A stretch of 64,000 nt of DNA from Candidatus Altimarinota bacterium (GTDB lineage Bacteria; Patescibacteriota; Gracilibacteria; Absconditabacterales; Absconditicoccaceae): contig JAIPIU010000004.1 of assembly GCA_021734475.1 (NCBI GenBank), forward strand, positions 1-64,000, given 5' to 3'. Positions within the stretch are counted from its first letter, which is position 1, and each line of letters begins with the position of its first letter. A model generated the notes under the pieces. The model was given only the letters and a program-made list of their open reading frames with translations, had not been told where the DNA came from and ran no database searches. The position numbers and the translations under genes are program-made. This document shows, one piece after another, positions 21,101 through 29,035 of this stretch.

Positions 21101-21252
21101 TTGAAAGTTTGTTCGTATCTACTTTCATCGTCTAGCAATTTATTTTTCCGATCTTGATGAAGTCTTTTTATGATTTCTATTTTTCAATCATCAAATCAAG
21201 GAAGCACTTCTATATGTGATTTGATTGTTCATTTACCGAAGAGTTGCGACAT
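18166..21252 (-). CDS. Type IIG restriction-modification enzyme (Eco57I-like)
   Basis: 1028 residues, one frame with TGA as Gly. The N-terminus carries a PD-(D/E)xK-like nuclease: ADLTIGDFVDG ... VQIVCELKGAKTNL (about 78-102), with ELK as the metal-binding core. The methyltransferase domain has motif I KVLDPACGSGAFLVRVFDVL at about 449-468 and motif IV VIVGNPPYVS at about 563-572, typical of N6-adenine methylases. The remaining C-terminal 400 residues should hold the target-recognition domain. Such single-chain enzymes cut at a fixed distance from an asymmetric site. Upstream lie paired CCCTATAGTTT inverted repeats and a Fic gene. Confidence 0.92.
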
Positions 21253-21294
21253 ATTTTTTTTGTTGAATTAAAGTTTTGGGTAAATTTTGGTGTT

Positions 21295-21371
21295 CTTTCC
21301 CTATAGTTTGTCAAAAAACATAAACTATAGGTAAGTTTTTGTATATTTTCCCTATAGTTTACAAACTATGG
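21295..21371. promoter_or_regulatory. Paired inverted repeats upstream of the RM gene (operator candidate)
   Basis: CCTATAGTTT-N12-AAACTATAGG (about 21299-21330) and CCTATAGTTTACAAACTATGGG (about 21351-21371) form two palindromes made of four half-sites, embedded in a roughly 57-bp direct repeat with the element GGTAARTTTT. The second overlaps the Fic stop codon. The position between fic and the RM gene suggests an operator or hairpins controlling RM expression. Confidence 0.55.
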
Positions 21372-22483
21372 GTAAATTTTATAACTTTTTCCTTATTCTT
21401 GATGTGTCCAAATAAGATATTGATATATTCAGGAATATAATAAGGCACTTCGTATTCTGACTTATATATTTGTAAGATAGTGTTAAAAACCAGTATATCA
21501 ATATATTTTTTGATTGTTTTTCTAGTGTACTTGCCGTCTTTTTCGATCATCGCTATACTACAATATGGTCTATCAAAAAAATAATCAATGAAAGTTCATG
21601 GAATTTTGAGTTTTAGATCATCTATTTTTTGTTTCTTTTCTCTGATAAGATTTGTGATAGCTTCTAGCTTATTTTTAGTCTTTTGGGCTTGTTCTTCTAC
21701 AGCTACAAGCATATAATTTACAAGACTATCTCGGTCTCACTTAGTTCTAATTCAATTCAAAAATTTGTAATAATCAGATTTATGTTCGTTGATATATTCA
21801 CTAAGATATAGAATTGGCAATTTCAATAAGCCTTTGAGAACTAAATAAAGAATCATCAAAATTCTACCAGTTCTTCCGTTTCCGTCTGGAAATGGATGAA
21901 TAGATTCAAACTGATAGTGGATGATCGCTAGTTTTACTAATGGATCTATTTCATCATCAGTATTGATATATTTCTCTAGGTTGGATAATAAATTTCTAAT
22001 AACATTTTCTCCAATAGGTGGAGTATAAATTACTTCTCCTACTCCATTCATCAAGACCGTTCATGGTATTTTTCTAATTCATGATTTATCTGGTTCTATC
22101 ATAGATTGGATAGTAATAAGCGTATTTGCGATAAGTGATCAGTATTTATCTACTTGTTCGATTCACCAAAGTGTAGCCTGTCTATAGTGTAATACTTCTT
22201 TATCCTCCTTAGAAATTTTACCAGAAGAGATATCAGCTTGAAAAACACTCTCAAGAGTAGTGTTGATATTTTCTATGGCACTACTTGCTACTCATTCCTT
22301 AATCAAAAAAGATCACAATACCAAAAGACCTACATTATCTGTATTTGTTGTAATATAGGTATTGAGAGTAGCTAATGCCCTACTTGCCTTGGATAATTGT
22401 CGATAAGTTTTTTCTGACAATTTTAGATTTTTGGGAGGCAAGTGTGACAAATTATTGTCTGCTAATATTGGATTAAACATCAT
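21359..22483 (-). CDS. Fic-domain protein, class II, with C-terminal winged helix
   Basis: 374 residues. The inhibitory motif S-S-A-I-E-N at about 64-69 is class II type. The flap and core [20 protein letters not shown] precede the active loop [12 protein letters not shown] at about 193-204. The C-terminus ([18 protein letters not shown], then [17 protein letters not shown]) fits a winged-helix DNA-binding domain common in Fic proteins of the COG3177 type. It is the first gene of the minus-strand RM/macro block and could regulate or modify its neighbours, possibly through the palindromes just downstream. Confidence 0.92.
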
Positions 22484-22629
22484 TTATATTAGATATAAAC
22501 CTAATTGATTATGTATATATTTATTCCATTTTCAACCAAAATTATATGTAAATATTTTTAACATATCTCCATAATATGTTAATTTTTCACCACTTTTTTA
22601 ACATATTTATTCCTCCAATAAATTTCCTC

Positions 22630-22657
22630 TTGATTTTTCTTTCTTTTTGTTTATATT
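22630..22657 (+). promoter_or_regulatory. TTGATT-N16-TATATT promoter of the four-gene island
   Basis: TTGATT at 22630 preceded by CCTC, a 16-base spacer and TATATT at 22652. Similar CTCTTGATTTT promoters precede the two NAD operons (27904, 32110). Transcription would start near 22664, giving a leader of about 350 nt. Confidence 0.5.
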
Positions 22658-22660
22658 ACA

Positions 22661-22830
22661 ATTACTCAAGAGAAAGAAATATTGTATGATCGTATATCTG
22701 CGACGGACTGTCAGAGCGATTGTACCCCGCTTCTCCTTAGAAGATTCTTCTCACGAGTAATATCTAAATCACTATAGACTTTGCTATGAAGAAAGTCTAT
22801 TCAAATTACAATTTACTTATTGTAATTTGT
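22661..22830 (+). ncRNA. Candidate structured leader or small RNA
   Basis: Starts at the predicted transcription start with ATTACTC pairing to GAGTAAT 94 bases later; inside are AGAGAAAG / CTTCTC and AGAAGA / TCTTCT pairings. Two further perfect hairpins follow. The internal sequence is more GC-rich than the surroundings. No match to a known RNA family is claimed. Confidence 0.35.
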
Positions 22831-22871
22831 ACAAGTTCATTAACATATAGATTAATTAATGTAAACAATTT

Positions 22872-22962
22872 AACGCCGATTGTTTTGGAAATCTTCAACT
22901 AAATAACACAAACATATTTGAAGCATCCAAAATCACCGGCATAATTTCGACATCGCAAAAAT
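22872..22962 (+). repeat. Left copy of the ~90-bp inverted repeat flanking the UGA-free island
   Basis: Forms a hairpin CCGATTGTTTTGG ... CCAAAATCACCGG with an inner CTTCAA / TTGAAG pair, then continues ATAATTTCGACATC. The reverse complement of 27722-27802 aligns along its length (CCGACTGTTTTTGAAATC ... TCAAAAATCGCCGG, then TATAATCTCGATGCC). Confidence 0.6.
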
Positions 22963-23009
22963 CTTCTTTATAATCAGATTTTTACTGTGTCTCAAATAAA
23001 CAAAATAAT

Positions 23010-23858
23010 ATGAAAACCTTAGATCAATTCCAAATCGCTGGAGCTAGCGTTGCAGGTTCTCGCCACTTCAAAATTGGTAAGAACAACCAAGACGCTTATG
23101 TCTGGATAAAAAATTCTGATCACATTATATGTGTAGTCAGTGATGGTTGTAGTAGTGGATCTCACAGTGAGGTCGGCAGTCAGATCATAGCTCCCCTGTT
23201 TGCCCAGACACTATCAACTTATTTATCCCGGCCACATCCTGGTCTGAGTGATGAAAATTATTTTCGTCATGACTGGCTATGGTACAATGTCAGGCAAGAT
23301 GTACTTGCCCGTATACGTATACTTGCACAGAGTATGGATGATAATCTGATCGCTACGATCTGCAAATATTTTCTATCCACTGTTGTAGGATGTGTAATTA
23401 CTACTACTAGTACTTGTATATTTGGCTGTGGAGATGGAGTATTCTATCTCAATGGTGAAATGCATGTACTAGGTCCTTTCCCAGGCAACAAGCCTCCCTA
23501 TCTATGCTATGGTATCACTGGTAGTGAAGTAACCAATCAAAATCCTTCGCTATTGGATATCCACAGACATATCATTTGTTCGACTGATGAAGTGCAAACT
23601 TTATTGATTGGGACTGATGGTATCTCTGATCTGGTAGAAATATCTGAAAAGAATTTCCCCGGACAAGACAGGATTATCGGTGATATTAGTCAGTTTTGGA
23701 CTGATGATATTTACTTTTACAATCCTGAATGGATGCGCAATGTATTGACTACTATCAATACTGAAAAGCGCAAACCTATATGGGAAGAAAGGACTATCAT
23801 GAAGCATCAGGCATTATTACCTGATGATACTACATTAATCGTTTTGAGAACAATTTAA
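23010..23858 (+). CDS. PP2C-type protein phosphatase (TerY-P triad-like)
   Basis: 282 residues. Metal-binding PP2C motifs: KNNQDAYVW (about 27-35), CVVSDGCSSGSHSEVGS (about 44-60), LIGTDGISDL (about 203-212) and LPDDTTLIVLR near the C-terminus. This divergent PP2C class accompanies a zinc-ribbon kinase and a VWA protein in the TerY-P triad described by comparative genomics. It probably dephosphorylates proteins phosphorylated by the kinase encoded 11 bases downstream. All glycines (about 20) are GGN; no UGA. It ends in TAA. The long structured leader upstream may regulate it. Confidence 0.88.
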   Translation: MKTLDQFQIAGASVAGSRHFKIGKNNQDAYVWIKNSDHIICVVSDGCSSGSHSEVGSQIIAPLFAQTLSTYLSRPHPGLSDENYFRHDWLWYNVRQDVLARIRILAQSMDDNLIATICKYFLSTVVGCVITTTSTCIFGCGDGVFYLNGEMHVLGPFPGNKPPYLCYGITGSEVTNQNPSLLDIHRHIICSTDEVQTLLIGTDGISDLVEISEKNFPGQDRIIGDISQFWTDDIYFYNPEWMRNVLTTINTEKRKPIWEERTIMKHQALLPDDTTLIVLRTI

Positions 23859-23869
23859 AAAATCTGACT

Positions 23870-25756
23870 ATGAAAACCGTTTATCTCAATGGTCAAGCCA
23901 TCCGACTTTCGAAAGAAATTGGTGCTGGCCAAGAAGCAGTAGTGTATGATATGGGACATGGTCAGGTTGCGAAAATTTATCGTTTCCCAAATGATCCTTA
24001 TTATGCACAATCTCTCGAAGAGCAGAAAGCTGCCAAAACAAGGATCTCTATACATCAGAAAAAATTAGCAATGTATCCTGGTGGGCTACCAAGCAACATC
24101 ATAGTTCCTAGTAATCTGTTGACGGACAAACAAGGAATCATCGTGGGGTATACAATGCGATTTATTACTGGTGGGGAAACTCTTCTCAAATATGGAGATA
24201 TGGGATACAGACAATCTATGAACATTAGCAATAATGAAATCAGAGATATCTTTATCAATCTCCATGATACTGTACGCAGTCTTCATGCCAAAAAAGTAGT
24301 GATTGGCGATTTCAATGATCTCAACATCTTGGTAAAGAACAAACAAGTTTATATGATAGATACTGACTCCTACCAATTTGGTCCATGGGTCAGCACTATG
24401 TATACAGAAAAATTTGTCGATCCTTTGCTATGTGATGTGCTAATCAAAAACAATGACCCTTTTTGGACTATGACTCGCAATCACAACTACAATGGTGACT
24501 GGTATGCATTCTCCAGTCTGCTATTCAAATCACTTCTATTTGTCGATCCCTACGGTGGTATTTACAAGCCCAAAGATCCAAATAAAAAACTGAAACAACA
24601 ATTACGTCCTTCAAAACGTATCAATGTTTTCAATCCTGAAGTGATCTATCCCAAACATGCATATCCTTTCAATGTGCTTGATGGCAACTCTATTCGCTAT
24701 TTCCAGGATCTCTTTAACAAAGATCTAAGAGGCGAATTTCCTAGAGCACTACTAAGTAATATGCATTGGAATATGTGTAATGCATGTGGCATAGAATATG
24801 CAAGTCATGTATGTCCTGTGTGTAATGCAGGTCGTATCCATGTATTTGCTCCTATCTCTGTGAGTGGCAATGTACAGGTAAAAGAAGTTTTTGTGACTGG
24901 AGGTATCATCATGTTTGCCGATGTACAACACGGCAAGCTGGTATATGTCTATCATGAAAATGACCAATACAAACGTGAAAGTGATAGGGTTATAATCTCT
25001 GGGGCTTTGTCCCGTGGTTTACATATCGCTATCAATGGTACATCTACTGTACTTAGCGAATCTCACACTATGGCAGTTATTGATCAATCCGGCAAATCTC
25101 AGAAAATGTTTATTGATTGTGTAGGCACACGGGCTGTATGTGATGCTAGCGCCAATCAGATTTACTGGGTAGAAAACGGAAATATCTACAAAACTAATCC
25201 TTTGGGATTGGAGTACTCACCTATCAATATAGGTCAGGCTATCGTAGACAATACTCTGCTATGGACTGGAGATAAATTTGGATTTGGTATTTACAAAGCT
25301 GGCAATATTTTGCAAGGATTTATGTTTGATGATAATAGTAAGGTAATCAACGACAAGGTTAATTTACCTTTCATCAAAGGACAGATCATCGATGCAAAAG
25401 CGTATATCAGCAATGATATTACATGGTTTATGATTGCCACCAAAGATCAATCCAAATACATTAACCATTGTCTGGTAATAGATAAACATGGAAAAATTCT
25501 GACTCATATTACTGATGAGAATGAAAACAAAGCATGGTTATCTCACATCAAAGGTAAATCTGCTATTGGCAATTATCTTTTCTGTCCCAGTAATGATGGT
25601 ATCATGAGAATAGGTGTAGATAATAATGGAAATATAGAGACGAAATTGTTTGTCGATACAGAGCATTATGTCAACGAACAATCTAGTTTACTAGTCTCCC
25701 CTATGGGTATTTATGTTATCAAGCGAAATAAGATTCTTCTTGTTTCGATGAAATAG
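23870..25756 (+). CDS. Protein kinase with zinc ribbon and C-terminal propeller-like region (TerY-P kinase-like)
   Basis: 628 residues. The N-terminal kinase domain has a Gly loop (IGAGQEAVVYDMG), the ATP-binding Lys in VAKIYRF, a catalytic loop VVIGDFNDLNILV in place of HRD, and YMIDTDSYQFG as the Mg-binding motif; GDxNxxN plus DTDSxQ is characteristic of TerY-P kinases. A zinc ribbon CNACGIEYASHVCPVCNAG lies at about 301-319. Residues 330-628 are beta-rich and may form a propeller (VNLPFIKGQIIDAKAYIS and similar strands). It would phosphorylate the VWA partner or ribbon-bound clients. UGA-free; ends in TAG. Confidence 0.87.
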   Translation: MKTVYLNGQAIRLSKEIGAGQEAVVYDMGHGQVAKIYRFPNDPYYAQSLEEQKAAKTRISIHQKKLAMYPGGLPSNIIVPSNLLTDKQGIIVGYTMRFITGGETLLKYGDMGYRQSMNISNNEIRDIFINLHDTVRSLHAKKVVIGDFNDLNILVKNKQVYMIDTDSYQFGPWVSTMYTEKFVDPLLCDVLIKNNDPFWTMTRNHNYNGDWYAFSSLLFKSLLFVDPYGGIYKPKDPNKKLKQQLRPSKRINVFNPEVIYPKHAYPFNVLDGNSIRYFQDLFNKDLRGEFPRALLSNMHWNMCNACGIEYASHVCPVCNAGRIHVFAPISVSGNVQVKEVFVTGGIIMFADVQHGKLVYVYHENDQYKRESDRVIISGALSRGLHIAINGTSTVLSESHTMAVIDQSGKSQKMFIDCVGTRAVCDASANQIYWVENGNIYKTNPLGLEYSPINIGQAIVDNTLLWTGDKFGFGIYKAGNILQGFMFDDNSKVINDKVNLPFIKGQIIDAKAYISNDITWFMIATKDQSKYINHCLVIDKHGKILTHITDENENKAWLSHIKGKSAIGNYLFCPSNDGIMRIGVDNNGNIETKLFVDTEHYVNEQSSLLVSPMGIYVIKRNKILLVSMK

Positions 25757-25843
25757 TAAAGAATGTAGAATGCTGAATGTAGAATCAGTTTTCTGAATTC
25801 TTAATTCTTAATTAATTAAATAAACCTTTTAAATTATTTTATC

Positions 25844-26869
25844 ATGAAAAAGTTTGAAACACCGAAGCATTACGATGCTTCCAAGGCCGATCAGGTTTAC
25901 AAGATTGGCTATCAGAATCTAGCAGATGACGCGCTGGTATTCAAAGCAAATAATGCCATTAGCGATGCAGCTACTGACAAGTTTAAAATCGCTCTCATGC
26001 CGATCGATATGCAGAATACATTCTGTATTCCCGGTTTCGAGCTCTTCGTTGGAGGTGCACCCGAAGACAGCAAACGTCTCGCTGAATTTATTTATGCCAA
26101 TGTTGGTAGGATCACAAAGATCTTCCCAACTATGGATACTCACAAAACCATGCAAATTTTCCACTCGCTATTCTTTTTGGATGGGAATGGAAAACCAGTG
26201 CCTGCGATGACTATGATCTCTTCAGCAGATCTGATCAATGACACATACACCATCAATCCTGGTGTTGCTGCAAGTTTAGGAGTATCCTACACTGCCCTCA
26301 AAAAGCACACTATTCACTATGCACAGTCTCTGGAGAAAAAAGGAAAGTATCAGTTAACTGTATGGCCCTATCATGCAATGCTTGGTGGGATCGGACACGC
26401 TCTGGTATCTCTCATCGAAGAAGCCGTTTTCTTCCACACCGTTGCAAGAAACAGTGAATCAGGAACAGAGATCAAGGGAGGTAATCCTTTGACCGAAAAC
26501 TATTCCGTGCTCAGCCCTGAAGTCTTGGATACCTTCAATGGTACAGCTATTGCTCAGCGTAATGCCAGCTTCATCCAAAAACTTCTGGATTATGACATGC
26601 TCATCATCGCTGGTCAGACTAAATCACACTGTGTAGCTTGGTCTATCGATGACCTATTGACCGACATTATGGCCAAGGATCCTTCACTTGCAAAGAAAGT
26701 CTACCTGATGGAAGACTGTACTTCGCCTGTGGTTATCCCTGGTATAGTGGACTTCACCGACCAAGCCAATCAGGCTTTTGAAAAATTCCGTAATGCCGGT
26801 ATGCACATCGTCAAAAGCACCGATCCAATTGATCAGTGGCCAGACGTAGATGTAAGTAAATTTGTTTAA
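25844..26869 (+). CDS. Isochorismatase/nicotinamidase-superfamily hydrolase
   Basis: 341 residues, longer than the usual 180-220. The Asp strand is KIALMPIDMQNTFCIPG, then FPTMDTHKTMQIFHS and YQLTVWPYHAMLGGIGHALV, and the nucleophile region is MLIIAGQTKSHCVAWSIDDLL with Cys in SHC. The family cleaves amides or vinyl ethers such as nicotinamide or isochorismate. Its place between the kinase and VWA genes suggests it makes or removes a small-molecule signal for the system. UGA-free, with GC-richer codon use than code-25 neighbours. It ends in TAA, 27 bases before the VWA gene. Confidence 0.85.
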   Translation: MKKFETPKHYDASKADQVYKIGYQNLADDALVFKANNAISDAATDKFKIALMPIDMQNTFCIPGFELFVGGAPEDSKRLAEFIYANVGRITKIFPTMDTHKTMQIFHSLFFLDGNGKPVPAMTMISSADLINDTYTINPGVAASLGVSYTALKKHTIHYAQSLEKKGKYQLTVWPYHAMLGGIGHALVSLIEEAVFFHTVARNSESGTEIKGGNPLTENYSVLSPEVLDTFNGTAIAQRNASFIQKLLDYDMLIIAGQTKSHCVAWSIDDLLTDIMAKDPSLAKKVYLMEDCTSPVVIPGIVDFTDQANQAFEKFRNAGMHIVKSTDPIDQWPDVDVSKFV

Positions 26870-26881
26870 CAGATAAAAATT

Positions 26882-26888
26882 TAGGAGG
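26882..26888 (+). promoter_or_regulatory. Strong Shine-Dalgarno sequence of the VWA gene
   Basis: TAGGAGG lies 8 bases before the ATG at 26897. Most genes in the window have A-rich, SD-less starts, so this one is exceptional. Confidence 0.75.
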
Positions 26889-26896
26889 ACAAAACA

Positions 26897-27688
26897 ATGT
26901 CACAAAGTAAATCAAATTTAGGACTCTTGCAGAATGCCCATGAAGATGGCGATCTGAGTAGCAATTCTTTGAATGCTCTCACAAAGATCCCTGACATCGG
27001 AGCGATTATTCAACAGGGGCTTGGTGTACCGATTGATTCGGTAAAATCGAGCGAAGTTATTCTGCTCAATATACTAGTTGATGACTCAGGTTCTATCAGT
27101 GGTGCTGGTAACGAACAGCCCATCAGAGATGGACACAATATGTTGATCCAGGCATTGCTCGAGAGCAAACAGCAGGACAACATCGAGGTTATCAACAAGT
27201 ATCTCAATGGAACGGTTCTGTATCCTTACACACCGCTTTCACTGGTCCCCAAAATGGATTCCAGAAATTATCATGCCAATGGAGGTACTCCTCTATTTGA
27301 CGAAACAGCCAAGCTTCTTGCCACTGTTATTGCCAAAGCTCAGGATTTCAAAAATAACGGTATCCAGGTAAGGACAATTACTCTGATTCTCACCGATGGT
27401 GACGATTGTCATTCACGTACAAGCACAGCTGCTGATGTCTCTAAGATTGTCACAGATATGCTCAGAAGTGAAGATCATATCATTGCCGCCATGGGATTTG
27501 ACAATGGATCATGCAATTTCAAAAATGTATTTAGCAATATGGGGATTCCCGATCGCTGGATACTGACCGCAAATGCAAATCCAAGTGAAATCCGTAAAGC
27601 ATTTCAGGTTTTTAGCCAGAGTGCTGTACGTGCATCTCAGAGTGCCGCTCATTTTAGCCAGACCAGTCTTGGTGGGTTTGGTAATTGA
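26897..27688 (+). CDS. VWA-domain protein (TerY-like), ends in TGA
   Basis: 263 residues under the standard code. The MIDAS metal site is complete: LVDDSGSISG (DxSxS), GGTPLFDETAK (Thr) and LILTDGDDC (Asp). The fold matches TerY-type VWA proteins, the third member of the TerY-P triad with the upstream PP2C and kinase. The frame ends GGFGN-TGA at 27686. If UGA is Gly in this host the protein would gain 47 residues, to TAA at 27829, running through the flanking repeat. This conflict indicates a standard-code origin. UGA-free otherwise, with a strong SD site. Confidence 0.87.
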   Translation: MSQSKSNLGLLQNAHEDGDLSSNSLNALTKIPDIGAIIQQGLGVPIDSVKSSEVILLNILVDDSGSISGAGNEQPIRDGHNMLIQALLESKQQDNIEVINKYLNGTVLYPYTPLSLVPKMDSRNYHANGGTPLFDETAKLLATVIAKAQDFKNNGIQVRTITLILTDGDDCHSRTSTAADVSKIVTDMLRSEDHIIAAMGFDNGSCNFKNVFSNMGIPDRWILTANANPSEIRKAFQVFSQSAVRASQSAAHFSQTSLGGFGN

Positions 27689-27721
27689 GATGTGATAAAA
27701 ACTTGAATTTTTATGAGAGTT

Positions 27722-27802
27722 TTTAGGCATCGAGATTATACCGGCGATTTTTGACGCATAAAGTACGAAAGTAATTTATGATTTCAAAAACAGTCGGTGT
27801 GG
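27722..27802 (-). repeat. Right copy of the ~90-bp inverted repeat flanking the UGA-free island
   Basis: Inverted relative to 22872-22962. On the plus strand it reads CGAGATTATACCGGCGATTTTTGA ending in TTTCAAAAACAGTCGG when split into its two arms, and can itself fold into a hairpin. A gap of several bases in the loop distinguishes the copies. Confidence 0.6.
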
Positions 27803-27850
27803 TTAATGTTTGGAAAGTTTACTTTCTAAATCAACCAAGGATTTTTAAGA

Positions 27851-27880
27851 CCCGTACTGTTTTTCAGTGCGGGTTTTTCT
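27851..27880 (+). terminator. Rho-independent terminator of the four-gene island
   Basis: CCCGTACTG tttt CAGTGCGGG then TTTTT. An additional TTTGGAAAG / CTTTCTAAA hairpin lies just upstream at about 27808-27830. Confidence 0.85.
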
Positions 27881-27903
27881 TATTTTAATTTTTACATTTT
27901 CTC

Positions 27904-27931
27904 TTGATTTTGGAAATAAAATCATTATAAG
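27904..27931 (+). promoter_or_regulatory. NAD-regulon promoter 1 (pncA-pncB)
   Basis: TTGATT (27904-27909), 16 bases, TATAAG (27926-27931), preceded by ATTTTTACATTTTCTC. The 30 bases up to and including the -35 box are nearly identical to the promoter at 32110 before nadE. Confidence 0.6.
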
Positions 27932-28115
27932 CAAAATGAAGATGAAAAAAAAGATAGTTTATTTGGAATTAGGAAATGGTTTAACTGTAATCGGCAATTA
28001 AATAAACAAATTCCAGATAAACAAATTCCAAATCTAGTTTTATTTTTTTTACAAATTAGTTATTGTATTTTATACATTATTAATCTACTCTATTTATTAT
28101 TTAACCCCCTAAAAA
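27932..28115 (+). promoter_or_regulatory. Leader of the pncA-pncB operon with imperfect hairpin
   Basis: GTTTATTTGGAATT pairs with a downstream AATTCCAAAT, and AAATTCCA repeats occur between. A 21-codon frame (ATG at 27935) could be a leader peptide. A second promoter-like TTTACA-N17-TATACA follows. The same layout is seen at 32141-32295 before nadE. Confidence 0.45.
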
Positions 28116-28931
28116 ATGGAAACAATGACATCAAACAAAACTTACACAAAAGAAACTTTGGAAAAGAAACTTAAATTGCAAGAATGCCAAGATATAGAAG
28201 ATATTGCTATGATAAGCGTAGATAATACTCAGACATTTGAGAATAAAGAATTGAATGAACTATATGTAAATGAAGGTGAACAAGCTGCCCATGGAACAAA
28301 AAAAATTATGGAAGCTTGTAAGTATTATGGAATAACAATGATCAATGTATTGGAAGAACATCCAATATGACACATCTCATTGGCCTCTAATTACAAAAAC
28401 AAAAAGCCATTTGAAATGATAAATTATTTTGAAGTAGCAGATCGAACAGATGAAGAAAATGGATTAAGTGAAAGAGCTCAGTTTACAGTAGAAGAATTAA
28501 AAAGTTTTTTGAAAGAACTTAGTTTAGAGTGAAAATCACAGATGCTGTGGCCAGATCATGGAGTAAAATGAACTCAGTGAGTGGAACTAAGTGAACCATT
28601 GAATGAATCAGATTTTGATTTGAAAGTTATAAAATGAACAAATGCAGCAAGAGAGGCTTACAGTGGATTTGATGAAACAGTACTGGACGAAGAATTGAAA
28701 AAGATGTGAAAAAAAATTTTGATTGTTGGATGAGTAGCTACTGACTACTGTGTCGGACAGACAGCATTGGATGGGCAAGAAAAATGATATCAAGTATATC
28801 TAGTAAATGAAGCTATCAGATGAGTAGCTCAAGAAACTACTGACGCTATGATAGAAATATTGAAAGCAAAAGAAGTTGAATTTATATCTGCTATGGAATT
28901 GTTTAACATCATTGAGAAGAAATTTGCTTAA
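28116..28931 (+). CDS. pncA: Nicotinamidase PncA-like
   Basis: 271 residues with TGA as Gly. Catalytic Asp in MISVDNTQTF, HPIGHISLAS zinc-site region, the MLWPDHGVKGTQGVELS segment, and the nucleophilic Cys in ILIVGGVATDYCVGQTALDG. The enzyme deamidates nicotinamide to nicotinate, the entry step of Preiss-Handler salvage. It is followed by pncB, which uses the product. ATG at 28116 or 28125. Confidence 0.92.
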
Positions 28932-28934
28932 TTA

Positions 28935-29015
28935 GGAATCTGGAAATGGGAAATGGGAATCGGTTGTTGGATACAGATAAACCAGTTCCAAGTTCCAAAT
29001 AAACAAAATTTTAAT
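28935..29015. repeat. GGAAATGGG / CCAGTTCC imperfect inverted repeat between pncA and pncB
   Basis: AATCTGGAAATGGGAAATGGG followed by ACCAGTTCCAAGTTCCAAAT when split into its two arms; related to the hairpins in the leaders at 27955-28045 and 32155-32228. Confidence 0.5.
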
Positions 29016-29035
29016 TTGTTAATCCCCCTATTAAA

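Larger units (their letters stand above)
22484..23009. other. 526-bp gene-free region with structured 5' leader
   Basis: No coding frame is supported. It holds a TTGATT-N16-TATATT promoter (22630-22657), then a run of hairpins: a 101-nt unit closed by ATTACTC / GAGTAAT (22661-22761), an ATAGACTTT / AAAGTCTAT hairpin (about 22774-22802), an AAATTACAAT / ATTGTAATTT hairpin (about 22804-22830), and the left copy of the island-flanking repeat (22872-22962). Confidence 0.6.

Noticed and set aside
23601-24967. Minus-strand open frames within the PP2C and kinase genes
   Set aside because: They are antisense to well-supported genes with clear domain motifs and have no motifs of their own.
25926-26210. 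Second forward frame inside the isochorismatase-family gene
   Set aside because: Overlaps a gene with conserved catalytic motifs; the alternative translation has no recognisable feature.
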